Positions 16,876 to 25,393 of a stretch of 64,000 bases of DNA are shown here, one piece after another; position 1 is the first letter of the stretch; every line of letters begins with the position of its first letter. A program made the translations under genes and the position numbers. This DNA is from Ktedonobacteraceae bacterium (lineage in GTDB: Bacteria; Chloroflexota; Ktedonobacteria; Ktedonobacterales; Ktedonobacteraceae). Under the pieces are notes generated by a model. The model was not told the DNA's origin, searched no databases, and worked only from the letters and a program-made list of their open reading frames with translations. Where the stretch lies: assembly GCA_035653615.1 (NCBI GenBank), contig DASRBN010000031.1:186001-250000 (forward strand). The letters run 5' to 3'.

Positions 16876-17916
16876 ATGGCGGTCACGTTACGACAAAATC
16901 TACGAATTGGGGCGTATATTATCAAGCAGCGTTTGAAGGGTCGCGAGAAGTTTCCGCTGGTGTTACAGCTTGAACCGCTCTACCAGTGCAACCTGGCCTG
17001 CGCGGGCTGCGGTAAGATACAGCACCCACAGGACATCCTGGCGCGGCGGCTGTCGGTGCAGCAGTGTATCGACGCGGTTGAGGAGTGCGGCGCGCCAATC
17101 GTTTCTATCGCCGGGGGAGAGCCGCTGATCCATCGCGAGATCGATCAAATCGCGGCGGCGTTGATAGAGCGCAAGCGCTTTGTCTACCTGTGTACCAACG
17201 CCATCCTCATGGGCAAGAAGCTCGATCTGTTTAAACCTTCGCCGTATTTTTCCTGGTCGGTTCACATCGATGGCTTGAGGGAGCGCCATGACGAATCGGT
17301 TGCCAGGCAAGGCGTATTCGATAAGGCGATTGCGGCAATCAAGGAAGCCAAGCGCCGGGGATTTCGCGTGACCACCAACACCACATTTTTTACCCAGGAC
17401 GATGCGCGCAGCATCCGTGACGTACTTGATTTCCTGAACGACGACTTGCAGGTAGATGCGATGCAAATTTCGCCCGGCTATGCCTACGAGAAAGCTCCCG
17501 ATCAGGAACATTTTCTCGGTGTTGCGCGGACGCGTGAGATCTTTCGCCAGGCCTTCGCGGATGGCAGGCGCAAGAAGTGGCGTCTAAACCACTCCCCGCT
17601 CTTCCTGGACTTTCTGGAGGGCAAAGTTGATTTTGCCTGCACCGCCTGGGGTATTCCCAGCTACTCGGTACTGGGCTGGCAGCGACCCTGTTATCTGATG
17701 GCGGATGGATATGTTAGCTCTTACCAGGAACTGATCGAGACCACGCCGTGGGAAAATTATGGACGCGGCAGGGACCCCCGGTGCGCCAATTGCATGGCGC
17801 ACTGCGGCTATGAGCCAACCGCGGTGATAGCTACCACGAATTCGCCCCGCGAGACGATACGCGCTACAGTTGATGTGCTACGTGATGGCCTGCAAACGAG
17901 CTTTCACAAAAAGTAG
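16876..17916 (+). CDS. hpnH: Adenosyl-hopene transferase HpnH (radical SAM)
   Basis: A 346-residue radical SAM enzyme that joins a 5'-deoxyadenosyl group to hopene, the first step toward bacteriohopanepolyols. The cluster-binding cysteines are C38, C42 and C45 in QCNLACAGC, and VSIAGGEPLIH is the SAM-binding GGE motif; the family-typical C-terminal NCMAHCGYEPTAV is present. Length matches HpnH. The start has AAAGGAG upstream. It leads an operon-like run hpnH-hpnA-hpnG-squalene/phytoene synthase whose gaps are 33, -11 and 23 bp. Confidence 0.95.
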   Translation: MAVTLRQNLRIGAYIIKQRLKGREKFPLVLQLEPLYQCNLACAGCGKIQHPQDILARRLSVQQCIDAVEECGAPIVSIAGGEPLIHREIDQIAAALIERKRFVYLCTNAILMGKKLDLFKPSPYFSWSVHIDGLRERHDESVARQGVFDKAIAAIKEAKRRGFRVTTNTTFFTQDDARSIRDVLDFLNDDLQVDAMQISPGYAYEKAPDQEHFLGVARTREIFRQAFADGRRKKWRLNHSPLFLDFLEGKVDFACTAWGIPSYSVLGWQRPCYLMADGYVSSYQELIETTPWENYGRGRDPRCANCMAHCGYEPTAVIATTNSPRETIRATVDVLRDGLQTSFHKK

Positions 17917-17949
17917 TCACGTGGATTGCGTAAGTTTGCAAGAATTTAG

Positions 17950-18996
17950 ATGAATGGCAATACAAAACTGATGGCTGAGCAGTTACAGGAAGTGAGCGGC
18001 GCGGGAGAAGAGGTCTTCTTGACGGGAGCCAGTGGCTTTGTAGGCAGTCATGTCCTTCGCGCGTTACTGGTGGCTCAATATCGCGTGCGCGCGCTGGTAC
18101 GTCCGGGTTCCAGGCCGCTGCCCCCGCTAGAGGGCTGTACGGCTATCGTGGGTGATATCGAACGCCCTGGTGAGCTTATCCAGCATATGAACGGCTGCCG
18201 CTATCTCGTACACGTCGCTGCCCTTTACTCCTTCCTGCCGGGCATGCACCGCAAGATGTTTGAAACAAATGTGGTTGGCTGTGCCGGGCTGCTTGAAGCT
18301 GCCCACCTGGCAGGGGTGGAACGTGCGGTTGTCACTTCAAGTTCGTCCACCGTTGGGCCGAGTCATAATGGGCGTCCCGCGACCGAGGATGATTGGGATG
18401 TTGAAACGGATGCCTCAGCGTACCATCGTTCTAAGCTGGAGCAGGCGCGAGTAGCGCTAGCTGCCCAGGTGCCGGTCGTACTTGTCTTGCCGACGGCGCC
18501 TGTTGGTCCGGGAGATTGGAAGCCTACACCGACGGGCAAGATGATCGTGGACTTTATGCGCGGGCGCATTTTTGCCACATTGGGTGGTGGAATGAATGTG
18601 GTGGCGGTGGAAGATGTGGCGAGGGCACATGTGCTGGCGTTGCAGCGGGGTCGTCCACGGGAACGCTATCTGGTAGGCGGTGAGAATCTCACTTTATCGC
18701 AACTGTGGGAACGCCTGGCTAAGATTTGCGGTCGCCCTGCTCCAACGGCTCGCATTCCCTATCACCTGGCACTTTCACTGGGCTGGGCGGACGAATTCCG
18801 TTGCAAACTTTTACGTGGCGGAAAAGGTGGCATGGCCGCGCCGCTCATTCCTCTAGAAGGTGTGCGCATGGCTCGTCATCATATGTACGTCAGTTGCGTC
18901 AAGGCTCAATCTGAGCTTGGTTATGAGGCGACATCCGTGACCGCGGCCCTGGAACGGGCCGTGCGATGGTATAGCGATAACGGATATGCCACGTAA
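17950..18996 (+). CDS. hpnA: Hopanoid-associated NAD-dependent epimerase HpnA
   Basis: A 348-residue extended short-chain dehydrogenase with the dinucleotide-binding GASGFVGSHV (about 26-35), and the YHRSK catalytic Tyr/Lys pair (near 158-162) with SSSSTVG upstream. The similarity to HpnA sugar epimerases, and its place between hpnH and hpnG, support a role in hopanoid side-chain or linked-sugar processing, though no exact reaction is settled for HpnA. The N-terminus (MNGNTKLMAEQLQEVSGAGEE) is longer than the fold needs, and an internal ATG eight codons in is a possible alternative start. Confidence 0.87.
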   Translation: MNGNTKLMAEQLQEVSGAGEEVFLTGASGFVGSHVLRALLVAQYRVRALVRPGSRPLPPLEGCTAIVGDIERPGELIQHMNGCRYLVHVAALYSFLPGMHRKMFETNVVGCAGLLEAAHLAGVERAVVTSSSSTVGPSHNGRPATEDDWDVETDASAYHRSKLEQARVALAAQVPVVLVLPTAPVGPGDWKPTPTGKMIVDFMRGRIFATLGGGMNVVAVEDVARAHVLALQRGRPRERYLVGGENLTLSQLWERLAKICGRPAPTARIPYHLALSLGWADEFRCKLLRGGKGGMAAPLIPLEGVRMARHHMYVSCVKAQSELGYEATSVTAALERAVRWYSDNGYAT

Positions 18997-19687
18997 CAAG
19001 AATAGGGGTATTTGCTTGGAGCATCGTTCCGCAGCACATAGCGAGCCTGTCTCATCGTCATCTGCCAGGTATCGTGCCGAAATTCTTGCCCCCACATTTC
19101 TTGAGTATTGGGCAGTACGTAGCGTACTTCCACCTGCTCGAGCTAGCTGGTCGGGTGTGCGCTTGATGCGATGGAAAGGTGCGCTCGAGGGTTCCATCGT
19201 GGTTGTGTCTGGACTGGCAGGAGCGCTTGCGCCTGGCATCCCTCCTGGGACTGTTCTGATACCAGACTGGATCGGGCTTGCCGATGGGAGTAGTATGCGC
19301 TGCGATCCCGCTCTTGTAAAGGCACTGCTGAAAGCCGCACGCACGTTGCACTTTCAACCTGATAGTGGGCCGCTGCTAACCGCCCCGTCCATGATTCTTG
19401 GCAGCGACCGTAACACATGGTCTCAGAAGGGCTTCGTGGCTGCCGATATGGAGACGGGCCTGCTCGCGGGAAGGAACCTGCGAGTGGCAACAATCCGTGT
19501 TGTACTGGATGCACCGGAGCGTGGCATTTCCTCGGACTGGCTGCGGCCAACAAAGGCAATGCTGCAGCCGAAGCTCTGGAAAGAGTTGTTCTGGCTCAGC
19601 TGGGCGGCTCCCAGGTATGCGCTGAGAGCAGCGCGTGTGCTGAAAGTTGCGCTTTGCGATGAGCCGGGCAATACGTTTGCTGAATAA
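18986..19687 (+). CDS. hpnG: Adenosylhopane nucleosidase/phosphorylase HpnG
   Basis: A 233-residue member of the nucleoside phosphorylase fold. It has the VVSGLAGALAPGIPPGTVLIPD strand-loop and the FVAADMETG signature whose Met-Glu binds ribose. In hopanoid producers HpnG releases adenine from adenosylhopane to give ribosylhopane. The start ATG lies inside hpnA (11-bp overlap), so translation is probably coupled. The first 25 residues look weakly conserved, so a later start is possible. Confidence 0.85.
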   Translation: MPRNKNRGICLEHRSAAHSEPVSSSSARYRAEILAPTFLEYWAVRSVLPPARASWSGVRLMRWKGALEGSIVVVSGLAGALAPGIPPGTVLIPDWIGLADGSSMRCDPALVKALLKAARTLHFQPDSGPLLTAPSMILGSDRNTWSQKGFVAADMETGLLAGRNLRVATIRVVLDAPERGISSDWLRPTKAMLQPKLWKELFWLSWAAPRYALRAARVLKVALCDEPGNTFAE

Positions 19688-19710
19688 AGTTTAGTAAAGG
19701 AGCTAGTACA

Positions 19711-20532
19711 GTGAGTAGTGGTGAAAATGCACTGGATATGTTGAGAGAAACCAGCAGGACATTCTTTATCCCTATAAGTCACTTACCCGCCGGGTTGCAG
19801 GATGCGGTCATGTCGGGCTATTTATGCCTTCGCGCTATCGATGAAGTAGAAGACCATCCTGACCTGGATAATCAGGCGAAGGCAACGGTATTGCACTCCA
19901 TCAGCCGGATATTGCAAACAACCTTTACTGCTGGCGATTTTGAAATAGCATTTGGCCACTACCAACGGGAGCTTCCAGAGGTAACGCTTCGCATCGCTGA
20001 ATGGGCAATGCTCGCACCCCTGACCATTGCCCCGCGCATATGGGAGGCTACGGCAACCATGGCGGACCGCATGGCGCACTGGGCGGAAAGTGGTTGGACG
20101 ATTCAAACGGAGGCAGACCTGGACCGTTACACGTTTGGGGTCGCCGGCTCGGTGGGCCTGTTACTATCGGATCTGTGGGGCTGGTACAACGGGACGCAGA
20201 CAAATCGTATGCATGCCGTTGGATTCGGGCGTGGCTTGCAGGCCGTCAATATCCTGCGCAACCACGAAGAAGACATGAAGCGTGGTGTAGACTTTTTCCC
20301 CGCCGGTTGGCGTACCGGGGACATGGATGCTTACGCGCGGCGCAATCTGGCTCTGGCCGATACTTATACTGATGCGCTTCCTGCCGGACCCGTGTTAGAA
20401 TTTTGCAGGCTTCCGCTTGCCCTGGCCTATGCGACCCTGGATTCTATGGCTAGAGGTGATGGCAAGCTTAGCCGCAAAGCCGTACTTGAGATCGTGGCTC
20501 AATGCTACGAGGGGAGGCCGGTAGTTCAATAA
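19711..20532 (+). CDS. Squalene/phytoene synthase family protein
   Basis: A 273-residue trans-isoprenyl coupling enzyme. The first acid-rich region is LRAIDEVEDHPDLDNQAK and the second is GLQAVNILRNHEEDMKRGVDFFP; the YTFGVAGSVGLLLSDLWG segment is also typical. In this setting it should help make squalene for the cyclase. Only one such gene is present, not the paired HpnC/HpnD plus HpnE set, so it is either a one-step squalene synthase-like enzyme or its partners lie elsewhere. Start is GTG with AAAGGAG upstream. Confidence 0.88.
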   Translation: MSSGENALDMLRETSRTFFIPISHLPAGLQDAVMSGYLCLRAIDEVEDHPDLDNQAKATVLHSISRILQTTFTAGDFEIAFGHYQRELPEVTLRIAEWAMLAPLTIAPRIWEATATMADRMAHWAESGWTIQTEADLDRYTFGVAGSVGLLLSDLWGWYNGTQTNRMHAVGFGRGLQAVNILRNHEEDMKRGVDFFPAGWRTGDMDAYARRNLALADTYTDALPAGPVLEFCRLPLALAYATLDSMARGDGKLSRKAVLEIVAQCYEGRPVVQ

Positions 20533-20545
20533 GCATGGGAACCAT

Positions 20546-21667
20546 TCAGTTCTCCTGAATAAAATCGATGATTGCTTCGAGGTCAGAGCGGGCACGATTG
20601 GCAAGCTCGTTGTCAGCGGCCACCAGAGCAAGTGCCTTTCGTGCCTCCTGACAATGTTGCGCAAGAAATTGCTTGCAATACTCGCGGGTCTGTGTTCGTT
20701 CAAAAATGGCTAGAATCTCTTGTGCCTGTTCCTGTGTGATCGGTTCATCCTGGTCATATATCTTTGTGATTGCCTGCTGATCGTCGGGCTGCGCGTGGTG
20801 GAAAGCATGCAGGATGGGCAGGCTTTTCTTGCGCCGGTAGATATCGCCGAGTGGCAGTTTGCCAGATTCTTCCTCGGTAGCCCAGACTCCGAGCATATCA
20901 TCTCGCACCTGAAATGCAAACCCCAATGCCTGGCCAAAGCGAGCCAGGCACTCGATGACCTCCTGGTTGCGGGTTCCGAGTATAGCCCCCATCTCCGTCG
21001 CACAGCGCATCAATAAGGCTGTTTTGCGGCAGATCATCTCCTCATAGCTTGTGAGAGAAACCTGCAACTGCCGTTCAAAGGACATATCAAGATATTGACC
21101 TTCTGTCAGCTTGAGTAAAGTTGTATCAAATAGTTTCGCCAGATTTAGGGCTGTTGCAGGCTCTACTCCCTCATCCAATACCTTCCAGATATGGAGGCGA
21201 GACAGCGCGAACATAGCATCTCCAGCAAGGATTGCCTGGGGTATTCCCCATATGGCCCAGACTGTGGGGCGGTGGCGACGCTCGACATCTCCATCTTCAA
21301 TATCATCATGCAGCAGCGTAAAATTATGCGCCAGTTCTATTACCGCGGCGGCGGGAAGCGCCGGTCGCAGAGACAATGCAGGGAGATTGGTCGAAGAATG
21401 CTGTTCCTGCGCCCAGGCCAGTTCGTAACTGAGTAGCAGAAGATTAGGGCGTATCAATTTGCCCGCGTGGTCATCTAAATGATGAAACCGCTGATCGACC
21501 CAACCAAGATGATATTGCATTTGTCCGTAGACATTTGCAAGGATATCGTGATTGATTGTTTCTGGATGAGTTGTGTCTGGGCTGAGAAGTGCCCGGCGAA
21601 GCTCCTGAAGGATCTCCTGCTGGTAACGCTGAAAGACTCTGTTTATGCTACTATAAGATACATTCAT
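20546..21667 (-). CDS. Polyprenyl diphosphate synthase
   Basis: A 373-residue trans-prenyltransferase that extends allylic diphosphates with isopentenyl diphosphate. The first Asp-rich motif is LLHDDIEDGD (DDxxD) and the second is QVRDDMLGVW (DDxxG variant); KLIRPNLLLLSYEL is the conserved region I. It converges on the squalene synthase gene with 13 bp between stops. It likely supplies farnesyl diphosphate for squalene, but product length cannot be read with certainty from the bulky residues before the first motif (NFTLLHDD). Confidence 0.9.
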   Translation of the reverse strand: MNVSYSSINRVFQRYQQEILQELRRALLSPDTTHPETINHDILANVYGQMQYHLGWVDQRFHHLDDHAGKLIRPNLLLLSYELAWAQEQHSSTNLPALSLRPALPAAAVIELAHNFTLLHDDIEDGDVERRHRPTVWAIWGIPQAILAGDAMFALSRLHIWKVLDEGVEPATALNLAKLFDTTLLKLTEGQYLDMSFERQLQVSLTSYEEMICRKTALLMRCATEMGAILGTRNQEVIECLARFGQALGFAFQVRDDMLGVWATEEESGKLPLGDIYRRKKSLPILHAFHHAQPDDQQAITKIYDQDEPITQEQAQEILAIFERTQTREYCKQFLAQHCQEARKALALVAADNELANRARSDLEAIIDFIQEN

Positions 21668-22041
21668 AGGCTAAGAGAGACGGTCGGCCCTTGCATCTAT
21701 GTCCCTCACTCCTTTTTCTTCCCTCGTAATAAAGTGATCCTATCTTGAAAGGACAATATAGTAGGGGCTATACTATGGCTTCCATGAAAAAATATTGGCT
21801 GCCGGTCCTTGTTTGAGCATCTACCACCCCATGCTCCAGATAGACGCTCTGCTTGCGTTCGACGTTGAAGGCAACCCTGGTGCCAGGCCTTCTATAAGTT
21901 ACTATACCAAGAAATAAGGGGAAATGACAAGAGGTGCCCAGTCTCTTTATTTTCTGCTTTTTGCTATTGCTTCCATCCTTAGTGTATCCTTATAGACGGA
22001 ATTATCAACGCACTTACTTGCACAGCTTGAGAGGGGTTGCT
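21668..22041. other. Intergenic region before the amidase gene
   Basis: No gene is supported. An open frame does run from GTG 21934 into the amidase and would add a hydrophobic N-terminus, but it lacks a ribosome site. A small hairpin ATAGTA/TACTAT lies near 21760-21775. A weak minus-strand promoter-like pair (TTGTCC, 17 bp, TTTATT) around 21730-21760 could serve the polyprenyl synthase. Confidence 0.4.
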
Positions 22042-23349
22042 ATGTTGATTGCTCCTGCGCCACTGGCTGAAATCGCTGCTGCGCTGCGCACCGATCGGGT
22101 GAGTTTGCAAGCCTATATCGATGAAATTTGCGATCGCATTGATGCCGTTGAACCGCGTATTCACGCGCTATTGCCTGAACCAGAACGTCGCTCGCGATTG
22201 CTGGCCGATGCCCGGGCATTGCAGGCGCGCTTTCCAGATCCTACCAACCGTCCTCCTCTTTACGGCATTCCGGTGGGCATCAAGGATATGTTTCGTGTTG
22301 ATGGCTTCCTAACCCGCGCCGGGTCAAAACTTCCTCCAGAATTATTTGCCGGTCCCGAGGCCGAGTGTGTTCAGACACTACGCCATGCTGGGGCCTTGAT
22401 TTTGGGCAAGACAGTCTCTACAGAGTTTGCGTATTTTGAACCTGGACCGACGCGCAATCCGTATAACTTAGAGTACAGCCCTGGTGGATCGAGCAGTGGT
22501 TCCGCTGCTGCTGTCGCGGCGGGCTTCTGTCCGCTGGCTCTTGGCACTCAGACGATTGGTTCGACTATTCGCCCGGCGGCGTTTTGTGGGGTTATCGGCT
22601 TTAAACCCAGTTTTGGCCGTATTTCTACACTCGGCCTGATTAAGTGCGCGGAATCGGTAGATACGGTGGGATTTTTTACGCAGGATGTCGCAGGCGCAAT
22701 GCTGGTTGCCTCATTGCTTTGCAAGGATTGGCAAGCGGTAAGCGTTCCTGAATCCGCCACATTACCGGTCCTTGGCGTGCCTGATGGTCCTTATCTTGCC
22801 CAGGCGTCGCCCGAGGGATTAGCGGCTTTCGAGAAGCAGCTATCTCTTCTCACATCCACGGGCTACCTTGTACGGCGAGTCACTGTCATGCAAGATATCG
22901 AGGCCATTAATGCCCGGCACATGCGCATGGTTGCAGCCGAGATGTCTCAGGTACATGCGGACTGGTTCGCGAGATATGCGCCCCTTTATGGTCGGCGAAC
23001 AGCGGAGGCTATTCGTGAGGGACAGGGAGTGAGCGCTGAGGAGCTGGCGGAATGCAGGGCCGGTCGCCTGTTGTTGCGGCAAGAATTGGAGCGAGTGATG
23101 CAGCAAAATGAGATTGATCTATGGGTATGCCCCTCCGCTCCCGGGCCGGCGCCGGAGGGAATTACCACAACAGGTAGCTCTATCATGAACTTGCCCTGGA
23201 CACATGCTGGATTGCCTGCCATCTCGTTGCCGGCAGGACGGGCGGAGAACGGCCTGCCCCTGGGTTTCCAATGCGTAGGAGCTTACATGAACGATGAACG
23301 TGTGCTGACCTGGGCGGGAAAGCTGGGTGAAATACTGAAGGACGCTTAA
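22042..23349 (+). CDS. Amidase signature family protein
   Basis: A 435-residue Ser-Ser-Lys hydrolase. The catalytic Lys is in GIPVGIKDMF, the glycine/serine-rich signature is SPGGSSSGSAAAVAAG, and the cis-Ser/nucleophile region is LGTQTIGSTIRPAAFCG, where the usual GTDTGGS is replaced by GTQTIGS. The family hydrolyses small amides; it is not next to gatB/gatC, so a tRNA amidotransferase role is unlikely. Start ATG 22042 follows GAGAGGGG. It is followed after 2 bp by a methyltransferase gene, so the two are co-transcribed. Confidence 0.88.
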   Translation: MLIAPAPLAEIAAALRTDRVSLQAYIDEICDRIDAVEPRIHALLPEPERRSRLLADARALQARFPDPTNRPPLYGIPVGIKDMFRVDGFLTRAGSKLPPELFAGPEAECVQTLRHAGALILGKTVSTEFAYFEPGPTRNPYNLEYSPGGSSSGSAAAVAAGFCPLALGTQTIGSTIRPAAFCGVIGFKPSFGRISTLGLIKCAESVDTVGFFTQDVAGAMLVASLLCKDWQAVSVPESATLPVLGVPDGPYLAQASPEGLAAFEKQLSLLTSTGYLVRRVTVMQDIEAINARHMRMVAAEMSQVHADWFARYAPLYGRRTAEAIREGQGVSAEELAECRAGRLLLRQELERVMQQNEIDLWVCPSAPGPAPEGITTTGSSIMNLPWTHAGLPAISLPAGRAENGLPLGFQCVGAYMNDERVLTWAGKLGEILKDA

Positions 23350-23351
23350 TT

Positions 23352-24293
23352 ATGACGAGCAATGTTCTGTTTGCAAATCCTTTTTCCATGGAAGACTTGC
23401 TGGTCTTTGATGACGAAACAATGCGGGGCATACTTGGCTGCAATGGCTTCGGTCTCTCAATCGAAACGCTGGCAATCGCCCTTCAAGGTGCGCCGGATAA
23501 GCTGGTAGAGCGCATCAAGCATATAATGCTATCAGCGCGGCGATCAGATTTTCTACAAGCGCTGCGCCGACCGTATTCACAACATCAGGTAGAGGCGGCT
23601 CGTCACGATGTACTGGACAAACTCTTTTGGGAACTGACTTACTGGAAGACGCCTGAGTTATATAATGAACTTACGGAGGGTGAGCACCTGCACCCGGGCA
23701 TCTTTAAACAATTAGAGCCTGATATTCGTGATAAGATTGTGTTGGATGCAGGAGCAGGCAGTGGAAGAGCCTCGTTCGAGTGCGTTCGTTATGGCGCCAG
23801 CAAGGTTTATGCCGTGGAGCCTTCACCTGGCCTGTTACGAATTTTGCAAAAGAAGCTGGCGAAAGGTGCGGAGGCCGGGCGCATCATTCCTTTGCATGGG
23901 AGCTTCGAGGAACTTCCTCTGGAAAATGAAAGCGTCGATACGGCACTCTCCTGTTCGGCATTTACTGCCGATCCGGCAGAAGGGGGTGAGGCAGGACTGG
24001 CCGAGATGCGGCGAGTGACGAAGTGCGGGGGCAAAATTGTGATTATCTGGCCGCGTGTCGAGGATTATGAGTGGTTGGCACGGCACGGGTTTGAGCATAT
24101 CACATTGCCGGTACAGGGGGAAATGTACGTGCAGTTCCGCTCATTAGAGAGCGCGTTGCGCTGTGCCAGGCGCTTCTATGCTGGTAATGAGCAGGTCGCT
24201 AATTATATACTGGAACGACGGCAGCCAGGGGTTCCATTTTCTGTATTGGGCCTGAATCCGCCGTGTGATTATTGTTGGCTTACTGTCGAGTAA
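23352..24293 (+). CDS. Class I SAM-dependent methyltransferase
   Basis: A 313-residue protein. About 110 N-terminal residues of unknown fold precede a Rossmann methyltransferase: motif I VLDAGAGSGRASFE, the acidic loop VYAVEPSPG, motif III-like GSFEELPLENESVDTALS and EMRRVTKCGGKIVIIWP. The C-terminal region (PCDYCW) has two Cys. The acceptor is unknown; small-molecule methylation is more likely than DNA because no NPPY-type motif is present. It starts 2 bp after the amidase stop. Confidence 0.85.
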   Translation: MTSNVLFANPFSMEDLLVFDDETMRGILGCNGFGLSIETLAIALQGAPDKLVERIKHIMLSARRSDFLQALRRPYSQHQVEAARHDVLDKLFWELTYWKTPELYNELTEGEHLHPGIFKQLEPDIRDKIVLDAGAGSGRASFECVRYGASKVYAVEPSPGLLRILQKKLAKGAEAGRIIPLHGSFEELPLENESVDTALSCSAFTADPAEGGEAGLAEMRRVTKCGGKIVIIWPRVEDYEWLARHGFEHITLPVQGEMYVQFRSLESALRCARRFYAGNEQVANYILERRQPGVPFSVLGLNPPCDYCWLTVE

Positions 24294-24319
24294 CGGGCAA
24301 GACGACCCGCCTTGCCCGT
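24293..24319 (+). promoter_or_regulatory. Intercistronic hairpin
   Basis: A 9-bp perfect stem (ACGGGCAAG 24293-24301, CTTGCCCGT 24311-24319) begins at the last base of the methyltransferase stop and ends a few bases before the ribosome site of the next gene. No T run follows, so it may set mRNA stability or initiation rather than end transcription. Confidence 0.45.
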
Positions 24320-24342
24320 TCGTTGAGAAAGGAATGGGATCG

Positions 24343-25287
24343 ATGTCTTCAGAAGTCGTCTCAGGTGAAACAAAAAGTTGGGCCGATACACCGCCCGCTA
24401 ATCCACCGCTTCGACATGCCGTCAGCGAGTTTGTTGAGAATCAAAGCTGGCTCGACAAGGTAGCTGACCCTCTCCAGAACTGGCTATTGCAACTCTTTGG
24501 GCAACCGGGCGAACCCAATCGCAAGATCAAAGATATACTGAATGGAACATGGTTGGGGCACGCGTTACATCCTGTTTTCACCGATGTGCCCATTGGTTCC
24601 TGGTCAGCTACAATGCTGCTTGATCTTCTCTGGTTATTTGATGAGGATGAAGGGATTGCGCGCGGGGCGGATGCAACGCTGGTGTTGGGTCTGTTGGGGG
24701 CAGTGGGTTCGGCGGTAACAGGTGCTGCTGATTGGAGCGACCAGATTGGTGCCGACCGCCGTGTAGGTATGATGCATGGGTTGCTCAATCTTGGCATTAC
24801 TGCGTTGAATGTTGGCTCCTGGGTTTCGCGACTGACCGGCAGTCGCCGTACTGGAATAGCTCTTTCGACGACAGCCTATTTGACCTCGCTGTTCTCGGCC
24901 TATTTAGGCGGCGAACTCAGCTTTGCCAAGGCCGTGGGAGTAAATCATGTTGCTTTTGAAGGCGGCTCCGATGATTACGTCGCCGTTATGGACGAGAAAG
25001 ACCTGGTCGAAGGCAAACTGACGCGTGTCGATGTCGCCGGTATTCCTGCCGTTCTCTTGAAGCAGGGCAGTACGATCTATGCCATCGGTGCCACCTGCAC
25101 GCACATGGGCGGTCCACTCGACGAGGGCACGGTTAAAGATGGCGTCGTGCAATGTCCCTGGCATGGTTCGTGTTTCAGAATGAGCGATGGGGCCGTAGTT
25201 ACTGGCCCAGCCGTGTATGCTGAGGCAAACTTCGCCTTGCGCGTCCGCAATGGCAAAATTGAGTTGAGGCGGCTGGATCACGCTTAA
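24343..25287 (+). CDS. DUF2231 membrane domain fused to Rieske [2Fe-2S] domain
   Basis: A 314-residue fusion. Residues about 60-200 form a DUF2231 membrane domain (HPVFTDVPIGSWSATMLLDLLWLF, ATLVLGLLGAVGSAVTGAADWSD, and further helices). Residues about 210-305 form a Rieske ferredoxin with both cluster ligand boxes, CTHMGG and CPWHGS. It probably passes electrons at the membrane, partner unknown. ATG 24343 is preceded by AAAGGA. It follows the amidase and methyltransferase genes in the same direction. Confidence 0.88.
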   Translation: MSSEVVSGETKSWADTPPANPPLRHAVSEFVENQSWLDKVADPLQNWLLQLFGQPGEPNRKIKDILNGTWLGHALHPVFTDVPIGSWSATMLLDLLWLFDEDEGIARGADATLVLGLLGAVGSAVTGAADWSDQIGADRRVGMMHGLLNLGITALNVGSWVSRLTGSRRTGIALSTTAYLTSLFSAYLGGELSFAKAVGVNHVAFEGGSDDYVAVMDEKDLVEGKLTRVDVAGIPAVLLKQGSTIYAIGATCTHMGGPLDEGTVKDGVVQCPWHGSCFRMSDGAVVTGPAVYAEANFALRVRNGKIELRRLDHA

Positions 25288-25295
25288 AAAATTGA

Positions 25296-25346
25296 TGAGG
25301 CATGAGGGGCACAATGCAAGAAACAGCTTGCGCTTCTCATGCCTCA
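25296..25346 (-). terminator. Intrinsic terminator of the DNA methyltransferase gene
   Basis: An 11-bp stem TGAGGCATGAG/CTCATGCCTCA (25296-25306, 25336-25346) with an inner stem GCAAG/CTTGC. Read on the minus strand it is followed within a few bases by six T, the usual form of a factor-independent terminator; it may also stop plus-strand transcripts. Confidence 0.8.
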
Positions 25347-25393
25347 CCGGCTAGCCAGTCTTTTCTGAGCCTGTGCGAAATAGCGCTACAAGC

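Noticed and set aside
21934-22041. N-terminal extension of the amidase with a hydrophobic segment
   Set aside because: GTG start without a ribosome site; ATG 22042 with GAGAGGGG fits the family start.
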